From Pseudomonadota bacterium (GTDB lineage Bacteria; Pseudomonadota; Alphaproteobacteria; Rhizobiales; Beijerinckiaceae): a stretch of 24,143 nt of DNA. Positions 6,881 through 14,943 of the stretch are shown here, one piece after another (the first letter of the stretch is position 1; the number at the start of each line of letters is the position of its first letter). The notes below the pieces were generated by a model. The model made no database searches and had not been told where the DNA came from. It was given only the letters and a program-made list of their open reading frames with translations. The stretch spans positions 1 to 24,143 of the forward strand of contig JAEWKH010000027.1 in assembly GCA_023386155.1 (NCBI GenBank), given 5' to 3'. The position numbers were made by a program, and so were the translations under genes.

Positions 6881-6908
6881 AAAAAAGCCCGGCATGCGCC
6901 GGGCTTTT
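6881..6908 (-). terminator. Rho-independent terminator of carD
   Basis: GCCCGGC (6887-6893), a 4-base ATGC loop and GCCGGGC (6898-6904) form a perfect 7-bp GC stem. It is followed on the minus strand by six Ts (plus-strand A run 6881-6886). Placement 26 bases after the carD stop makes this its terminator. The TTTT on the plus side would allow some bidirectional use. Confidence 0.9.
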
Positions 6909-6933
6909 CGAAGAATGGGTTTCGAGCCTTGAA

Positions 6934-7512
6934 TCAGGCGGCCTCTTCCTGAAGGTCGTCACCCTCGGCTTCCGCATCGGCGCCCTTGATGCGGCGCGGG
7001 GACTTGGCGAGGCTCTGCTCGATGAGCTTGAGGGCCTCCGTGTCCGTGATCTTGTTGACGGCTGCAATCTCGCGCACGACGCGGTCGAGAGCGGACTCGT
7101 AAAGCTGGCGCTCGCTGTATGACTGCTCGGGCTGTGCCTCGGAGCGGTAGAGGTCGCGCACGACCTCGGTCACGGCGATCAGGTCGCCCGAATTGATCTT
7201 GGCCTCGTATTCCTGCGCCCGGCGCGACCACATGGTGCGCTTCACGCGGGCGCGGCCCGTCAGCACGTCCAGAGCCTTTTGAACCAGAGCCGGCTCGGCA
7301 AGCTTGCGCATGCCGACACTGGCAGCTTTACCGGTCGGAACCCGAAGGACCATCTTGTCCTTGTCGAAGGAGACCACGTACAGCTCCAGTTTGAATCCCG
7401 CGATTTCCTGCTCTTCGATGGCCGTGATGCGGCCGACGCCGTGAGCGGGATAAACGATCGCTTCACCGGACTTGAACCCAAGGCGCTGGGCGGACTTCTT
7501 GGCGGTTGTCAT
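6934..7512 (-). CDS. carD: CarD-family RNA polymerase-binding transcription regulator
   Basis: The product (192 residues from the chosen start) has the CarD N-terminal Tudor-like RNA polymerase interaction domain, FKSGEAIVYPAHGVGRI through to the MVLRVP strand. A helical C-terminal DNA-binding domain follows (ARVKRTMWSRRAQEYEAKI, with the conserved W, then LYRSEAQPEQSYSERQLYESALDRVVREIA). CarD stabilises open complexes, notably at rRNA promoters. I chose ATG 7512, which gives MTTAKKSAQRLGF. The longer reading from 7569 adds 19 residues unlike the family. A GGAGG lies about 11 bases upstream. An acidic tail (ADAEAEGDDLQEEAA) ends the protein. The 450-base gap before it suggests a separate promoter from fdxA. 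Pairing with fdxA is common in alphaproteobacteria. Confidence 0.93.
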   Translation of the reverse strand: MTTAKKSAQRLGFKSGEAIVYPAHGVGRITAIEEQEIAGFKLELYVVSFDKDKMVLRVPTGKAASVGMRKLAEPALVQKALDVLTGRARVKRTMWSRRAQEYEAKINSGDLIAVTEVVRDLYRSEAQPEQSYSERQLYESALDRVVREIAAVNKITDTEALKLIEQSLAKSPRRIKGADAEAEGDDLQEEAA

Positions 7513-7961
7513 GCGAGAGAGGCCTCCTTGCATGGCCCTCACTGGATGGCGAGGGAGATGTGGTTCCACTGAGCAGGGTCCCAGGGGAACGAGGATAGAA
7601 TTCGAGCGTCACGGAACCTTGACTATTCCGCTCTTCTCCCTGATGTAAGTCAGCGGCTACAAACGCTCATGCCCTTGACCAAGGCAGCGACGCTCCCTTA
7701 AGTCCAAGGACGCGAATCTTTGCTTCATTATGTGAACCGCCGATCTGCGGAGACGGTGCACGGCTTGAGCGCAAGCAACGGCATTTGCGGACCCTATCAC
7801 AGTCCGGCCGAAAAAGCAAAAATATTTCAACGGATAGCGTAAAGACGGCTCGGTTATGGCCGAGCCTGACGCCTCATTTCCTGTGCGGAAAGCAGCCCCG
7901 ATCCGCCGTCAAAAACGCGACAGGCCAAGGGGAGAGAGGCCCCCCGCCAGGAGAACCGCTT
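7513..7961. other. Non-coding stretch between fdxA and carD
   Basis: No convincing coding region is found. The long plus-strand reading that starts at 7785 is antisense to fdxA and the S4 gene. The stretch should hold the carD promoter on the minus strand, which I cannot place with confidence, and it contains the fdxA terminator hairpin. Confidence 0.6.
7847..7866 (-). terminator. Probable terminator of the helicase-S4-fdxA operon
   Basis: GGCTCGG (7847-7853), a 6-base loop and CCGAGCC (7860-7866) make a perfect 7-bp stem about 95 bases after the fdxA stop on the minus strand. It is followed by a short T-rich GTCTTT. The U-tract is weak, so the call is moderate. Confidence 0.5.
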
Positions 7962-8300
7962 CTAGTCACCCTCGCCCGGATTGGCCGTGAAATACGCCTC
8001 GAACTTGCCGGCAACCCCGTCGAATTCCTTCGCGTCGGCCGGCGGGTCCTTCTTGATCGTGATGTTGGGCCAGCTCTTGGCCATGTCGGCATTGAGCTTC
8101 AGCCATTGCTCGAGGCCCGGCTCCGCATCCGGCTTGATGGCCTCGGCGGGGCATTCCGGCTCGCAGACGCCGCAATCGATGCACTCGTCGGGGTGGATGA
8201 CGAGCATGTTCTCGCCCTCGTAGAAACAATCGACCGGGCACACCTCGACGCAGTCCATGTATTTGCACTTGATGCAATTTTCAGTGACGACGTAAGTCAT
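7962..8300 (-). CDS. fdxA: Seven-iron ferredoxin FdxA
   Basis: This is a small soluble electron carrier of 112 residues. Cysteines at 9, 12, 17, 21, 25, 40, 43, 46 and 50 match the Azotobacter-type 7Fe ferredoxin. By that model C9, C17 and C50 hold a [3Fe-4S] cluster, and C21, C40, C43 and C46 hold a [4Fe-4S] cluster. The motif YMDCVEVCPVDCFYEG and the long C-terminal extension (PGLEQWLKLNADMAKSWPNI) are typical. The start ATG at 8300 has AAGGA eight bases upstream. It is last in the helicase -> S4 protein -> fdxA operon, 51 bases after the S4 gene. Confidence 0.95.
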   Translation of the reverse strand: MTYVVTENCIKCKYMDCVEVCPVDCFYEGENMLVIHPDECIDCGVCEPECPAEAIKPDAEPGLEQWLKLNADMAKSWPNITIKKDPPADAKEFDGVAGKFEAYFTANPGEGD

Positions 8301-8351
8301 GAACGGTCCTTCGAGGGTCAGTTCGAATACAAAGCAACGCGCGCCGCCGCT

Positions 8352-8663
8352 CTAGCCCTTGTCGGGCTCGCTGACAAGCGTCGCGTTGTCCTGGTTGAGT
8401 TCTATGTAGAGCTGCCTTGCTTCTGGTGCAGGACCACGGCGCTCCCCGAGCCCTTCGACCCGGACCACCAGGGTCGTCCGGGCAAGCGCGAGGGTGATCA
8501 CGTCGCCGATGGCAACCGCCTTGGCGGCATTGTCGGTGCGCTGGCCGTTGAGCCGGACGAAACCGCTGGCAACCAGCTTGGCCGCCAGCGTCCGACTCTT
8601 CGCGAAGCGCGCGAACCACAGCCACTTATCGAGCCGCTGGCGGTCCTCGCGCATGGACGTCAC
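8352..8663 (-). CDS. S4-domain RNA-binding protein (HslR-like)
   Basis: The product has 103 residues with an S4 domain at about 9-55 (QRLDKWLWFARFAKSRTLAA, then SGFVRLNGQRTDNAAKAVAIGD). This matches the HslR/Hsp15 family that binds structured rRNA and helps recycle stalled 50S subunits. A charged tail follows. It starts 4 bases after the helicase stop, so the two are translationally close and functionally linked to RNA. ATG 8654 is an alternative start three codons in. Which RNA it binds is not shown by the sequence. Confidence 0.88.
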   Translation of the reverse strand: MTSMREDRQRLDKWLWFARFAKSRTLAAKLVASGFVRLNGQRTDNAAKAVAIGDVITLALARTTLVVRVEGLGERRGPAPEARQLYIELNQDNATLVSEPDKG

Positions 8664-8667
8664 GCCC

Positions 8668-11600
8668 TCACTTCTTGCTGTCCTCGAGCTGGGCCTTGAG
8701 GGCCATCAGCTTGGCGAAGGGCGAATTCGGGTCCGGCTGCTTCTCGCGGCGCTCATGGCCGCCCTCGCGCCGGTTATCGGCGCGCTTGTCGGGACGGGGC
8801 GCGCGGCGGTCGTCGCGACGCTCCTCGCCCCGGCCGGGACCGCGCGGCGGACGGTTCTGCGGACGGCCACCCTCCCCTTGCGCCTCACGGCGCTCCGGAC
8901 GCGGGCGGCGTTCCCCGGCCTGCTCGCCCTGGCCTTCTCCATGGCGGGGACGGCGGTCCCCGCGATCGTGGCGGCCGCCGCGCTGATCGCGGCCATGGCG
9001 GGCATGCCCGCCCTCGTGATGCCGTCGGCCCTGACGCCAGACCTCGATCATCTCGGGTTCGGCGGGAGCCTCCTCAGCAGGCGCTTCCGCGGCGGGGCTC
9101 TCAGCCGAGGCATTGGCCGAGGCCTCGGCGGGAGCCAGGACCTGACCTTCCGGCGATGCCACGGCCTCCGCTGCGCTCGTTTCGACCTCCTGCTCGGAAA
9201 CGGAAGCCTCGGGAGCCTCCACGGCCACAGCACCAACTTCCTCCGTCGCGACGGCCATCTCGGGGGTCTCCACCGAAATATCCTCAGCGGAAGCGGCAGC
9301 CTCGCCCTCGGCGGGGACGGTCTGGGGCTCGACCGGCTTCGGGGCCTCGACCAACGGCACCGTGATGGCAGGTCCGGAGCGACGCTCCATCACGTAGCCG
9401 AGCGACTTGAGGATGGTGGCGAAGTCCTCGCCGGCGCAGCCGACCAGGGAGGTCATGGCCACGGTGGGCACGAAGCTCTCGCCGTCGGCCGCACCGGCGG
9501 GCGGCTCGCCCGGCGTGATGCCGGGGCGATAGGCGATGGCGGGACGGATCAGGTCGGCCAGACGCTCGAGGATGTCGACGCGAACGGCGCGACCGCCCAG
9601 GACGCGGAAGCCCGCGGCCCGGTAGAGCCCGTGGGCGATCTCGGGGTCGACCGGGATCGAGGTGCGTCCGGACTGGGCAAGATGGGCGATCTCGTCGATG
9701 CCCTTCTGCTCGAGTCCGCCGTTCTGCAGGGCCCAGAGCTGGGTCGCCAGGACGCGGGGCGCCGGCTTCAGGAGAGCCGGCAGGTAAAGGTGATAGGCGC
9801 CGAACCGGACGCCGGCCTTGCGCAGGGCGCCCCGGGCATCCTGATCGAGGCTGCGCACGTCGTTGAGAACCTTGGCCCGCTCCAGCACGCCCAGGGCCTC
9901 GCCGATCTGGAAGCCGATGCCGCGGGCAAGGCCCGTCAGCTCGGCGCTGTCCTCCAGCTGCAGAAGCGGGCCGAGCAGGCGCACGATATAGGCCTTCAGC
10001 CAGGCGCGCAGGCGGGTGTCCACCTTGTCGCGGGCCGGGCCCGTGAGATGCTCGTCCGACAGGATGCGGACCTTGGGCTCGAACAGCTTGTCGCCGGCCT
10101 CGAGCTTGGCCACCGGGTCGCCCATCCACCGGATGGTGCCGTCGTTCGACAGCACGAGCATGGCGTCCGGCGTCTCCGCGAACCGATCCGCCCGCGCTTC
10201 GATCTCCCCGGCCAGCGCCTTGCTGGCGGCGTTCCGCAGGGTCTTGGCCTCCGTGGTGTCCGCCTGGGGATCGGGCACGAAATGGAAGCCGTGCAGGTGA
10301 CCGATGTGCTGACCCTCGACATTGACGTCGCCGGTGGTCGTGATTTCCGCTTCGAGCATCGTTTTCTCTCTCAAGCGCCGCATGAGAACGCTCGTCCTCC
10401 GGTCGATGAACCGTTGGGCGAGGCGTTCATGGAGCGCATCCGATAGCTTGTCCTCTACCTGACGCGCAACATCCTGCCAATGCTCTGGATCCTTCAACCA
10501 GTCGGGACGGTTAGCGACGAAGGACCAGGTCCTGACCTGGGCGATGCGGTTGGAGAGGGTGTCGATATCCCCATCGGTCCGGTCCATGGCGGACAGATGG
10601 CGGGCAAACCAGTCGGCCGGGATGGCTCCGTCCTTCATGAGGAAACGATAGAGCTGGCCGACGAGATCCGCATGGGTCTGCGGAGAAACCTTCCGGTAAT
10701 CCGGCACCTGGCAGATCTGCCAGAGGCGTTCCACGGCATAGGGGGAGCGGGTGAGGCCCTGGATGTCGTCCTCGCGCGACAGCACCTCGAGGGCCGCCAC
10801 GTCCTCCCCCGTCGGGGCCCTCACGAGGCCATGTTCCCGGGGCTGGGCCCCGAGAGAATCGCGCAGGCGGGCCAGAGACGAGAAATCGAGGTCCGGGTTG
10901 CGCCACTGGAGGATGCGCACCGGGTCGAAGGTATGATTCTCGAGCGCCTCGACGGTTTCCGCATCGAAAGGCGGGCAGCGGCCCGTGGAGCCGAAGGTCC
11001 CGTCGCGCATGTAGCGGCCGGCGCGGCCCGCGATCTGGGCGAGTTCCGGGTTGTTGAGCTTGCGGAACTGGAACCCGTCGAACTTCTTGTCGGACGCGAA
11101 CGCCACGTGGTCCACGTCGAGATTGAGGCCCATGCCGATGGCGTCGGTGGCGATCAGGTAGTCCACATCCCCGTTCTGGTACAGCTCGACCTGGGCGTTG
11201 CGGGTTCGGGGGGAAAGGGCGCCCAGCACCACGGCCGCTCCGCCGCTCTGGCGGCGGATCAGCTCGGCGATGCCGTAGACCTCCTCGGCCGAGAAGGCCA
11301 CGATGGCCGAGCGGCGGGGCAGGCGCGAGACCTTCTTCTCGCCCGCGAAGGACAGCTTCGACAGGCGCGGCCGCGTGACCACGTGAACGCCGGGAATCAG
11401 CGCCTCGATGAGCGGGCGTATGGTGGCCGAGCCGATGAGGAGCGTCTCCTCGCGTCCGCGCTGGTTCAGGAGCCGGTCGGTGAACACGTGGCCCCGGTCG
11501 AGGTCGCTGGCGAGCTGGATCTCGTCCACGGCCACGAAGGCCGGGTCGAGGTCGCGCGGCATGGCCTCGACGGTCGAGATCCAGTAGCGCGGCCGGTCCG

Positions 11601-11829
11601 GCTTGATCTTCTCCTCGCCGGTGATCAGGGCGACGTTGTGATGCCCGGCCTTCTCCACCACCCGGTTGTAGACTTCGCGCGCGAGCAGGCGCAGGGGCAG
11701 GCCGATCATGCCGCTGTCGTGGCCGAGCATGCGCTCGATGGCGAGGTGGGTCTTGCCGGTATTGGTGGGGCCGAGCACGGCGGTCACGCCGCGCGACCGC
11801 GCCTGCGGGGGGAGGGAACGACGGGCCAT
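8668..11829 (-). CDS. Suv3-like DExH RNA helicase with long low-complexity tail
   Basis: This 1053-residue superfamily 2 helicase resembles mitochondrial Suv3. Walker A GPTNTGKT is at 20-27, the DEIQ box at 102-105, GSAT at 133-136, motif V is ATDAIGMGLNLDVDHV, and motif VI QIAGRAGR is at 265-272. All catalytic motifs are present, so it should unwind RNA using ATP. A long helical region continues to about residue 750. From about 800 the protein is Ala/Glu/Pro-rich and acidic, then strongly Arg/Gly/His-rich (repeated GGHARHGRDQRGG-type runs), ending in NSPFAKLMALKAQLEDSKK. Such tails often bind RNA and look disordered. The ATG at 11829 has only a weak AAGG upstream. It leads an operon with the S4 protein and fdxA. 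Confidence 0.9.
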   Translation of the reverse strand: MARRSLPPQARSRGVTAVLGPTNTGKTHLAIERMLGHDSGMIGLPLRLLAREVYNRVVEKAGHHNVALITGEEKIKPDRPRYWISTVEAMPRDLDPAFVAVDEIQLASDLDRGHVFTDRLLNQRGREETLLIGSATIRPLIEALIPGVHVVTRPRLSKLSFAGEKKVSRLPRRSAIVAFSAEEVYGIAELIRRQSGGAAVVLGALSPRTRNAQVELYQNGDVDYLIATDAIGMGLNLDVDHVAFASDKKFDGFQFRKLNNPELAQIAGRAGRYMRDGTFGSTGRCPPFDAETVEALENHTFDPVRILQWRNPDLDFSSLARLRDSLGAQPREHGLVRAPTGEDVAALEVLSREDDIQGLTRSPYAVERLWQICQVPDYRKVSPQTHADLVGQLYRFLMKDGAIPADWFARHLSAMDRTDGDIDTLSNRIAQVRTWSFVANRPDWLKDPEHWQDVARQVEDKLSDALHERLAQRFIDRRTSVLMRRLREKTMLEAEITTTGDVNVEGQHIGHLHGFHFVPDPQADTTEAKTLRNAASKALAGEIEARADRFAETPDAMLVLSNDGTIRWMGDPVAKLEAGDKLFEPKVRILSDEHLTGPARDKVDTRLRAWLKAYIVRLLGPLLQLEDSAELTGLARGIGFQIGEALGVLERAKVLNDVRSLDQDARGALRKAGVRFGAYHLYLPALLKPAPRVLATQLWALQNGGLEQKGIDEIAHLAQSGRTSIPVDPEIAHGLYRAAGFRVLGGRAVRVDILERLADLIRPAIAYRPGITPGEPPAGAADGESFVPTVAMTSLVGCAGEDFATILKSLGYVMERRSGPAITVPLVEAPKPVEPQTVPAEGEAAASAEDISVETPEMAVATEEVGAVAVEAPEASVSEQEVETSAAEAVASPEGQVLAPAEASANASAESPAAEAPAEEAPAEPEMIEVWRQGRRHHEGGHARHGRDQRGGRHDRGDRRPRHGEGQGEQAGERRPRPERREAQGEGGRPQNRPPRGPGRGEERRDDRRAPRPDKRADNRREGGHERREKQPDPNSPFAKLMALKAQLEDSKK

Positions 11830-12020
11830 GCCTTGGTGACGGGTAATCGGAAAGGTCCCGGAGTGAGAGCCGAGAGGCTGCAGGACCGGAGGCCGGCATG
11901 TGCAGACTTCTCTTCCAAGCAGCCCGATGCCTGACCGGGCGGCTGCGATCAGCCCTTATATGGTGCCGGAGGCGGCTTTCGCTACCTGAAACGACATGAA
12001 TGCCTAAGGATTTTGAGGAC

Positions 12021-12869
12021 TTACCGAACGGCCTCGGCCTTGCGGGTCGGCGCGGCCGCCCTGTCGTCTTCTAGCGACCAGAGGGAGGCCTGCATCTCGC
12101 CCATGCCGATCATGGTGCGCACGGAGACCTTGAGCGGGAACAGCACGCGTGCGCCCTCGACGGGTGCCAGCCACACGGCCATGTCCTTGTTCTCCTGCAT
12201 GAACTTGGTGGCCGGGCGCTCGGACCGGTGGCCCGAGATCGGCACGTAGCGGGCGTTGCAGACCAGGACGGGGCCGGCATAGCCCGGCACCTCGATATCC
12301 TTCGTTTCCGCATATGAGAGGACCACGTCCATGCGGGAGGCGCCGTCGAAGACCGGGATGGTCCTGTCGCAATTGGCCGGATCGGTAAGGTTCTTCGATG
12401 CCACAGCCGGCATGAGCAGGGCGCTCATGGGGTCGACCACGCCCTTCTTGTCGGCGGCCTTGACCGGGACCCGGTCGGGCTTGGGCTCCAGCGGCGGGTC
12501 GATCTCGACCTTGGCCACCCGGCCCCTCTTGAGGCCCATGCGGACGCTGCGCTGGTTGTCGGAGGTCCGGGAGACCACGGCGAAGCTGGCAGAGCGGGGC
12601 GGCGAATCCCCGTCCAGGGTGCCGGACGCGTTCGCCTCTCCCCGGCCGCCGGTTAGGAGCATGGCGAGCCCCGTGAGCTTCGCCCGCCCCTCCATCTCGT
12701 ATTTCGAGCCGCTGAAGGACGACGACAGGTCCGCCTTGCCCAGCGGCAGGCCGGCCAGGGTGAGGTCATAGCTCACCTTCAGGGTTTGAGCCTTGTACGG
12801 CTGGGCTTGCGCGAGCGAGCCCGATCCGGCGAAGGCCAAGGTCACGAGAGCTGAGGCGATGAGGCGCAT
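12021..12869 (-). CDS. DUF3108-type exported protein
   Basis: From ATG 12869 the protein has 282 residues with a signal peptide (MRLIASALVTLAFAGSGSLAQAQ), so it should be periplasmic. The body starts with KVSYDLTLAGLPLGKADLSSSF and continues as a long beta-rich domain with the pattern of DUF3108 (MDVVLSYAETKDI, VCNARYVPISGH, WLAPVEGARVLFPLKVSVRTMIGMGEMQA). The biochemical role of this family is not known to me. In E. coli-like bacteria DUF3108 proteins have been linked to the envelope. Readings from 12902 or 12932 would only lengthen the signal region. It is transcribed divergently from rpmB, with about 240 bases between the start codons. Confidence 0.75.
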   Translation of the reverse strand: MRLIASALVTLAFAGSGSLAQAQPYKAQTLKVSYDLTLAGLPLGKADLSSSFSGSKYEMEGRAKLTGLAMLLTGGRGEANASGTLDGDSPPRSASFAVVSRTSDNQRSVRMGLKRGRVAKVEIDPPLEPKPDRVPVKAADKKGVVDPMSALLMPAVASKNLTDPANCDRTIPVFDGASRMDVVLSYAETKDIEVPGYAGPVLVCNARYVPISGHRSERPATKFMQENKDMAVWLAPVEGARVLFPLKVSVRTMIGMGEMQASLWSLEDDRAAAPTRKAEAVR

Positions 12870-12970
12870 TAGGCTGGATTCCGTTAGTCTATTCCGTTGC
12901 ATCGCACGAGATTCAGAATAAATGATGACCATGGTGCCTTAAAAAAACGAGGTGCGGCGTCGCACTATTC

Positions 12971-12999
12971 TTGACGTCCTCCCCTTTTTTGGCCTATAG
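12971..12999 (+). promoter_or_regulatory. Sigma-70-type promoter of rpmB
   Basis: TTGACG (12971-12976), a 17-base spacer and CTATAG (12994-12999) match the alphaproteobacterial housekeeping promoter form. It would give a leader of about 100 bases before rpmB, in line with strong expression of a ribosomal protein gene. I see no leader fold that I can name. Confidence 0.6.
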
Positions 13000-13106
13000 G
13001 CTCGCACCTTCCAAGGACTTCTGGTGTCCGGCCGCGCGGGATCTGCGATCAGGCAAACCCGCGAATTCGTGGCCGCGACCCTTTATAGACGAATAGGATT
13101 GAACCC

Positions 13107-13397
13107 ATGTCGCGCCGTTGCGAACTGACCGGCAAGGCCGTGCTGAGTGGCCACCTGGTGAGCCACTCGAACCGCAAGACGAAGCGGAAGTTCCTGCCGA
13201 ACCTCTGCAACGTCACGCTCCAGTCTGATACCCTGCAGCGCTCCGTGCGCCTGCGCGTCTCCGCCCATGCGCTCCGCTCGGTCGAGCATCGCGGGGGCCT
13301 CGACGCCTTCCTGGCCAAGGCCAAGGCTGAGGAGCTCTCCACCGCCGCCCTGGCGGTGAAGCGCGAGATCGAGAAGAAGCTCGCTACCGCGAACTGA
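13107..13397 (+). CDS. rpmB: 50S ribosomal protein L28
   Basis: This basic protein of 96 residues begins MSRRCELTGKAVLSGHLVSHSNRKTKRKF, the hallmark start of L28, followed by FLPNLCNVTLQSDTL and a helical end (RSVEHRGGLDAFLAKAKAEELS). It is a component of the large ribosomal subunit. Length and sequence are typical of Hyphomicrobiales. An AGGA about 10 bases before the ATG serves as the ribosome site. It stands alone with its own promoter and terminator. Confidence 0.97.
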   Translation: MSRRCELTGKAVLSGHLVSHSNRKTKRKFLPNLCNVTLQSDTLQRSVRLRVSAHALRSVEHRGGLDAFLAKAKAEELSTAALAVKREIEKKLATAN

Positions 13398-13423
13398 CTC
13401 GGATCGCCGTGAATTGGCTCTGC

Positions 13424-13448
13424 GGGCGGCCTCGGTGCCGCCCGTTTT
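13424..13448 (+). terminator. Rho-independent terminator of rpmB
   Basis: GGGCGGC (13424-13430), a 6-base loop and GCCGCCC (13437-13443) form a perfect 7-bp GC stem followed by GTTTT. It lies 27 bases after the rpmB stop. Confidence 0.85.
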
Positions 13449-13491
13449 GCGTTGTGTTAAGACTTAAGCATTCGCCTGGACGAGGCCTCTC

Positions 13492-14115
13492 ATGACCCAG
13501 ATCGACCGTCGCGACTTCTTGATTGCCCTAACGGCAATGACCCTGGTCGTCCTCTCGTCGAACATCCTGGTCCAGCACCCCTTCCATCACCTGGGCCTCG
13601 GCGACTACCTGACCTGGGGTGCGTTCAGCTATCCGTTCTCGTTCCTGGTCACCGACCTGTCGAACCGGCGCTTCGGCACGAAGGGGGCCCGCCGGGTGGT
13701 CTATGTCGGGTTCGTGCTGGCCGTGATCCTCTCGGTGATCCTGGCGACGCCGCGGATCGCCATTGCGTCGGGCTCGGCCTTCCTCGTGGCCCAGCTCCTC
13801 GACATCAGCATCTTCGCCCGCCTGCGCGACAGGGCCTGGTGGATGCCGCCCTTCATCTCCTCGGTGATCTCGTCGGGCCTCGATACGGCGATCTTCTTCT
13901 CCTTCGCCTTCTATTGCGGCGTCGTGCCGGGCCTCGGACTGACGATCAGCGACATGCTGGGACAGGTCGGCATCCCGGACGAGTGCATTGCCCTCCCCTG
14001 GACCAACCTCGCCATCGCCGATTACCTGGTGAAGCTGGCGCTCGCCGCCATAGCGATTGCCCCATACGGCGCCATCCTGGCCCTGATGCGCCCGAGGCTT
14101 CAGAGAACCGCCTGA
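13492..14115 (+). CDS. Queuosine precursor transporter, VUT/YhhQ family
   Basis: This integral membrane protein has 207 residues with about six hydrophobic spans. The family pattern is visible in SNILVQHPFHH near the start, WGAFSYPFSFLVTDLSNRRFG at about 42-62, ISSVISSGLDTAIFFSFAFY, and the final span LAAIAIAPYGAILALM. YhhQ-family proteins import queuosine precursors such as preQ0 and preQ1 for tRNA modification. The substrate here is inferred from the family. It follows rpmB after the terminator, with a weak ribosome site. No clear preQ1 riboswitch is recognised upstream. It converges with the Anbu gene, whose 3' end lies 25 bases away. Confidence 0.85.
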   Translation: MTQIDRRDFLIALTAMTLVVLSSNILVQHPFHHLGLGDYLTWGAFSYPFSFLVTDLSNRRFGTKGARRVVYVGFVLAVILSVILATPRIAIASGSAFLVAQLLDISIFARLRDRAWWMPPFISSVISSGLDTAIFFSFAFYCGVVPGLGLTISDMLGQVGIPDECIALPWTNLAIADYLVKLALAAIAIAPYGAILALMRPRLQRTA

Positions 14116-14140
14116 TCCTGCGGCCTGTCTTCGTCTCTCC

Positions 14141-14890
14141 TCAGAGCGCATCCTCCGCATAGGGAGGATGCGGAATGGCCTGATGGGCCGCGCGCAGGGC
14201 CGCCGACCAGCGCTCGCGCAGGTCGCGGAAATAGGGCTCGTCCTCCTGGATCCGGTAGGTGATGCCGGCCTTGAGGGCGTCGCGCTTGGCCACGACGATA
14301 TCGATCGGCAGGCCGACGCCCAGGTTGGACTTCAATGTCGAATCCATGGAGATGAGGCCGAGCTTCAGGGCCTCCACGAGGCTGGTGTCGTGGGAAATCG
14401 CCCGGTCGAGAATCGGCTTGCCGTATTTGGGCTCGCCGATCTGCAGGAAGGGCGTGTCGATGGTGGCCTCGATGGCGTTGCCGGCCGCATAGACCTGATA
14501 GAGCCGCATTTCCGATGGCCCGATCTGCCCTCCGAGCAGCATGGTGACGTCGAAGGTCATCTGGCGCTTTTCGATCTCGACCCCGTCCAGCTCATAGACC
14601 TGGCGGATGGCGCGCCCGACGAGCTGGGCGGCCTTGAACATGCTCGGCACCGTCAGGAGCGTGTCGATCGCGCCGGTTTCGGGATTCTCGAGCCCTTCGG
14701 TCAGCAGGGACAGGACGGACTGGCTGGCGGACAGGTTGCCGGCGGTGGCCAGCGTGATGACGCGCTCGCCGGGCTTCTCGAACAGGTGAAGCTTGCGGAA
14801 GGTCGCGATGTTGTCGACGCCCGCATTGGTGCGCGTATCGGCGATCATGACGAGACCATCCCGCACGAGGATGCCGACACAATACGTCAT
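14141..14890 (-). CDS. Proteasome-type peptidase Anbu
   Basis: This Ntn-hydrolase has 249 residues from ATG 14890, which is preceded by GGAGGAA at ideal spacing. The start matters: it places Thr directly after Met (MTYCVGILVRDGLVMIADTRTN), and in Anbu this Thr becomes the catalytic nucleophile without a propeptide. The longer reading from 14947 would bury it. The conserved ADTRTNAGVDNI and GNLSASQS motifs follow. Anbu (ancestral beta subunit) forms HslV-like open rings; its natural substrate and any partner ATPase are unclear. It is the last gene of the operon ATP-grasp, alpha-E, transglutaminase, Anbu, 53 bases after the transglutaminase. A 10-bp hairpin lies within its last codons (14147-14172). 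Confidence 0.93.
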   Translation of the reverse strand: MTYCVGILVRDGLVMIADTRTNAGVDNIATFRKLHLFEKPGERVITLATAGNLSASQSVLSLLTEGLENPETGAIDTLLTVPSMFKAAQLVGRAIRQVYELDGVEIEKRQMTFDVTMLLGGQIGPSEMRLYQVYAAGNAIEATIDTPFLQIGEPKYGKPILDRAISHDTSLVEALKLGLISMDSTLKSNLGVGLPIDIVVAKRDALKAGITYRIQEDEPYFRDLRERWSAALRAAHQAIPHPPYAEDAL

Positions 14891-14943
14891 GGGGGTTCCT
14901 CCAGGAGCCTTCTGGTCGAGTTGCTCGGTTGTCGAGGCCATTC

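Noticed and set aside
7587..7612. GGAAC-N16-CGTC resembling an EcfG promoter on the plus strand
   Set aside because: No plus-strand gene follows before fdxA and its operon on the minus strand; one match of this size is expected by chance.
8494..10446. 650-residue plus-strand open frame across the helicase and S4 genes
   Set aside because: Antisense shadow of GC-rich coding DNA. The minus strand has clear helicase motifs, while this frame has Leu/Ala/Gly-Arg runs, no domains and no ribosome site.
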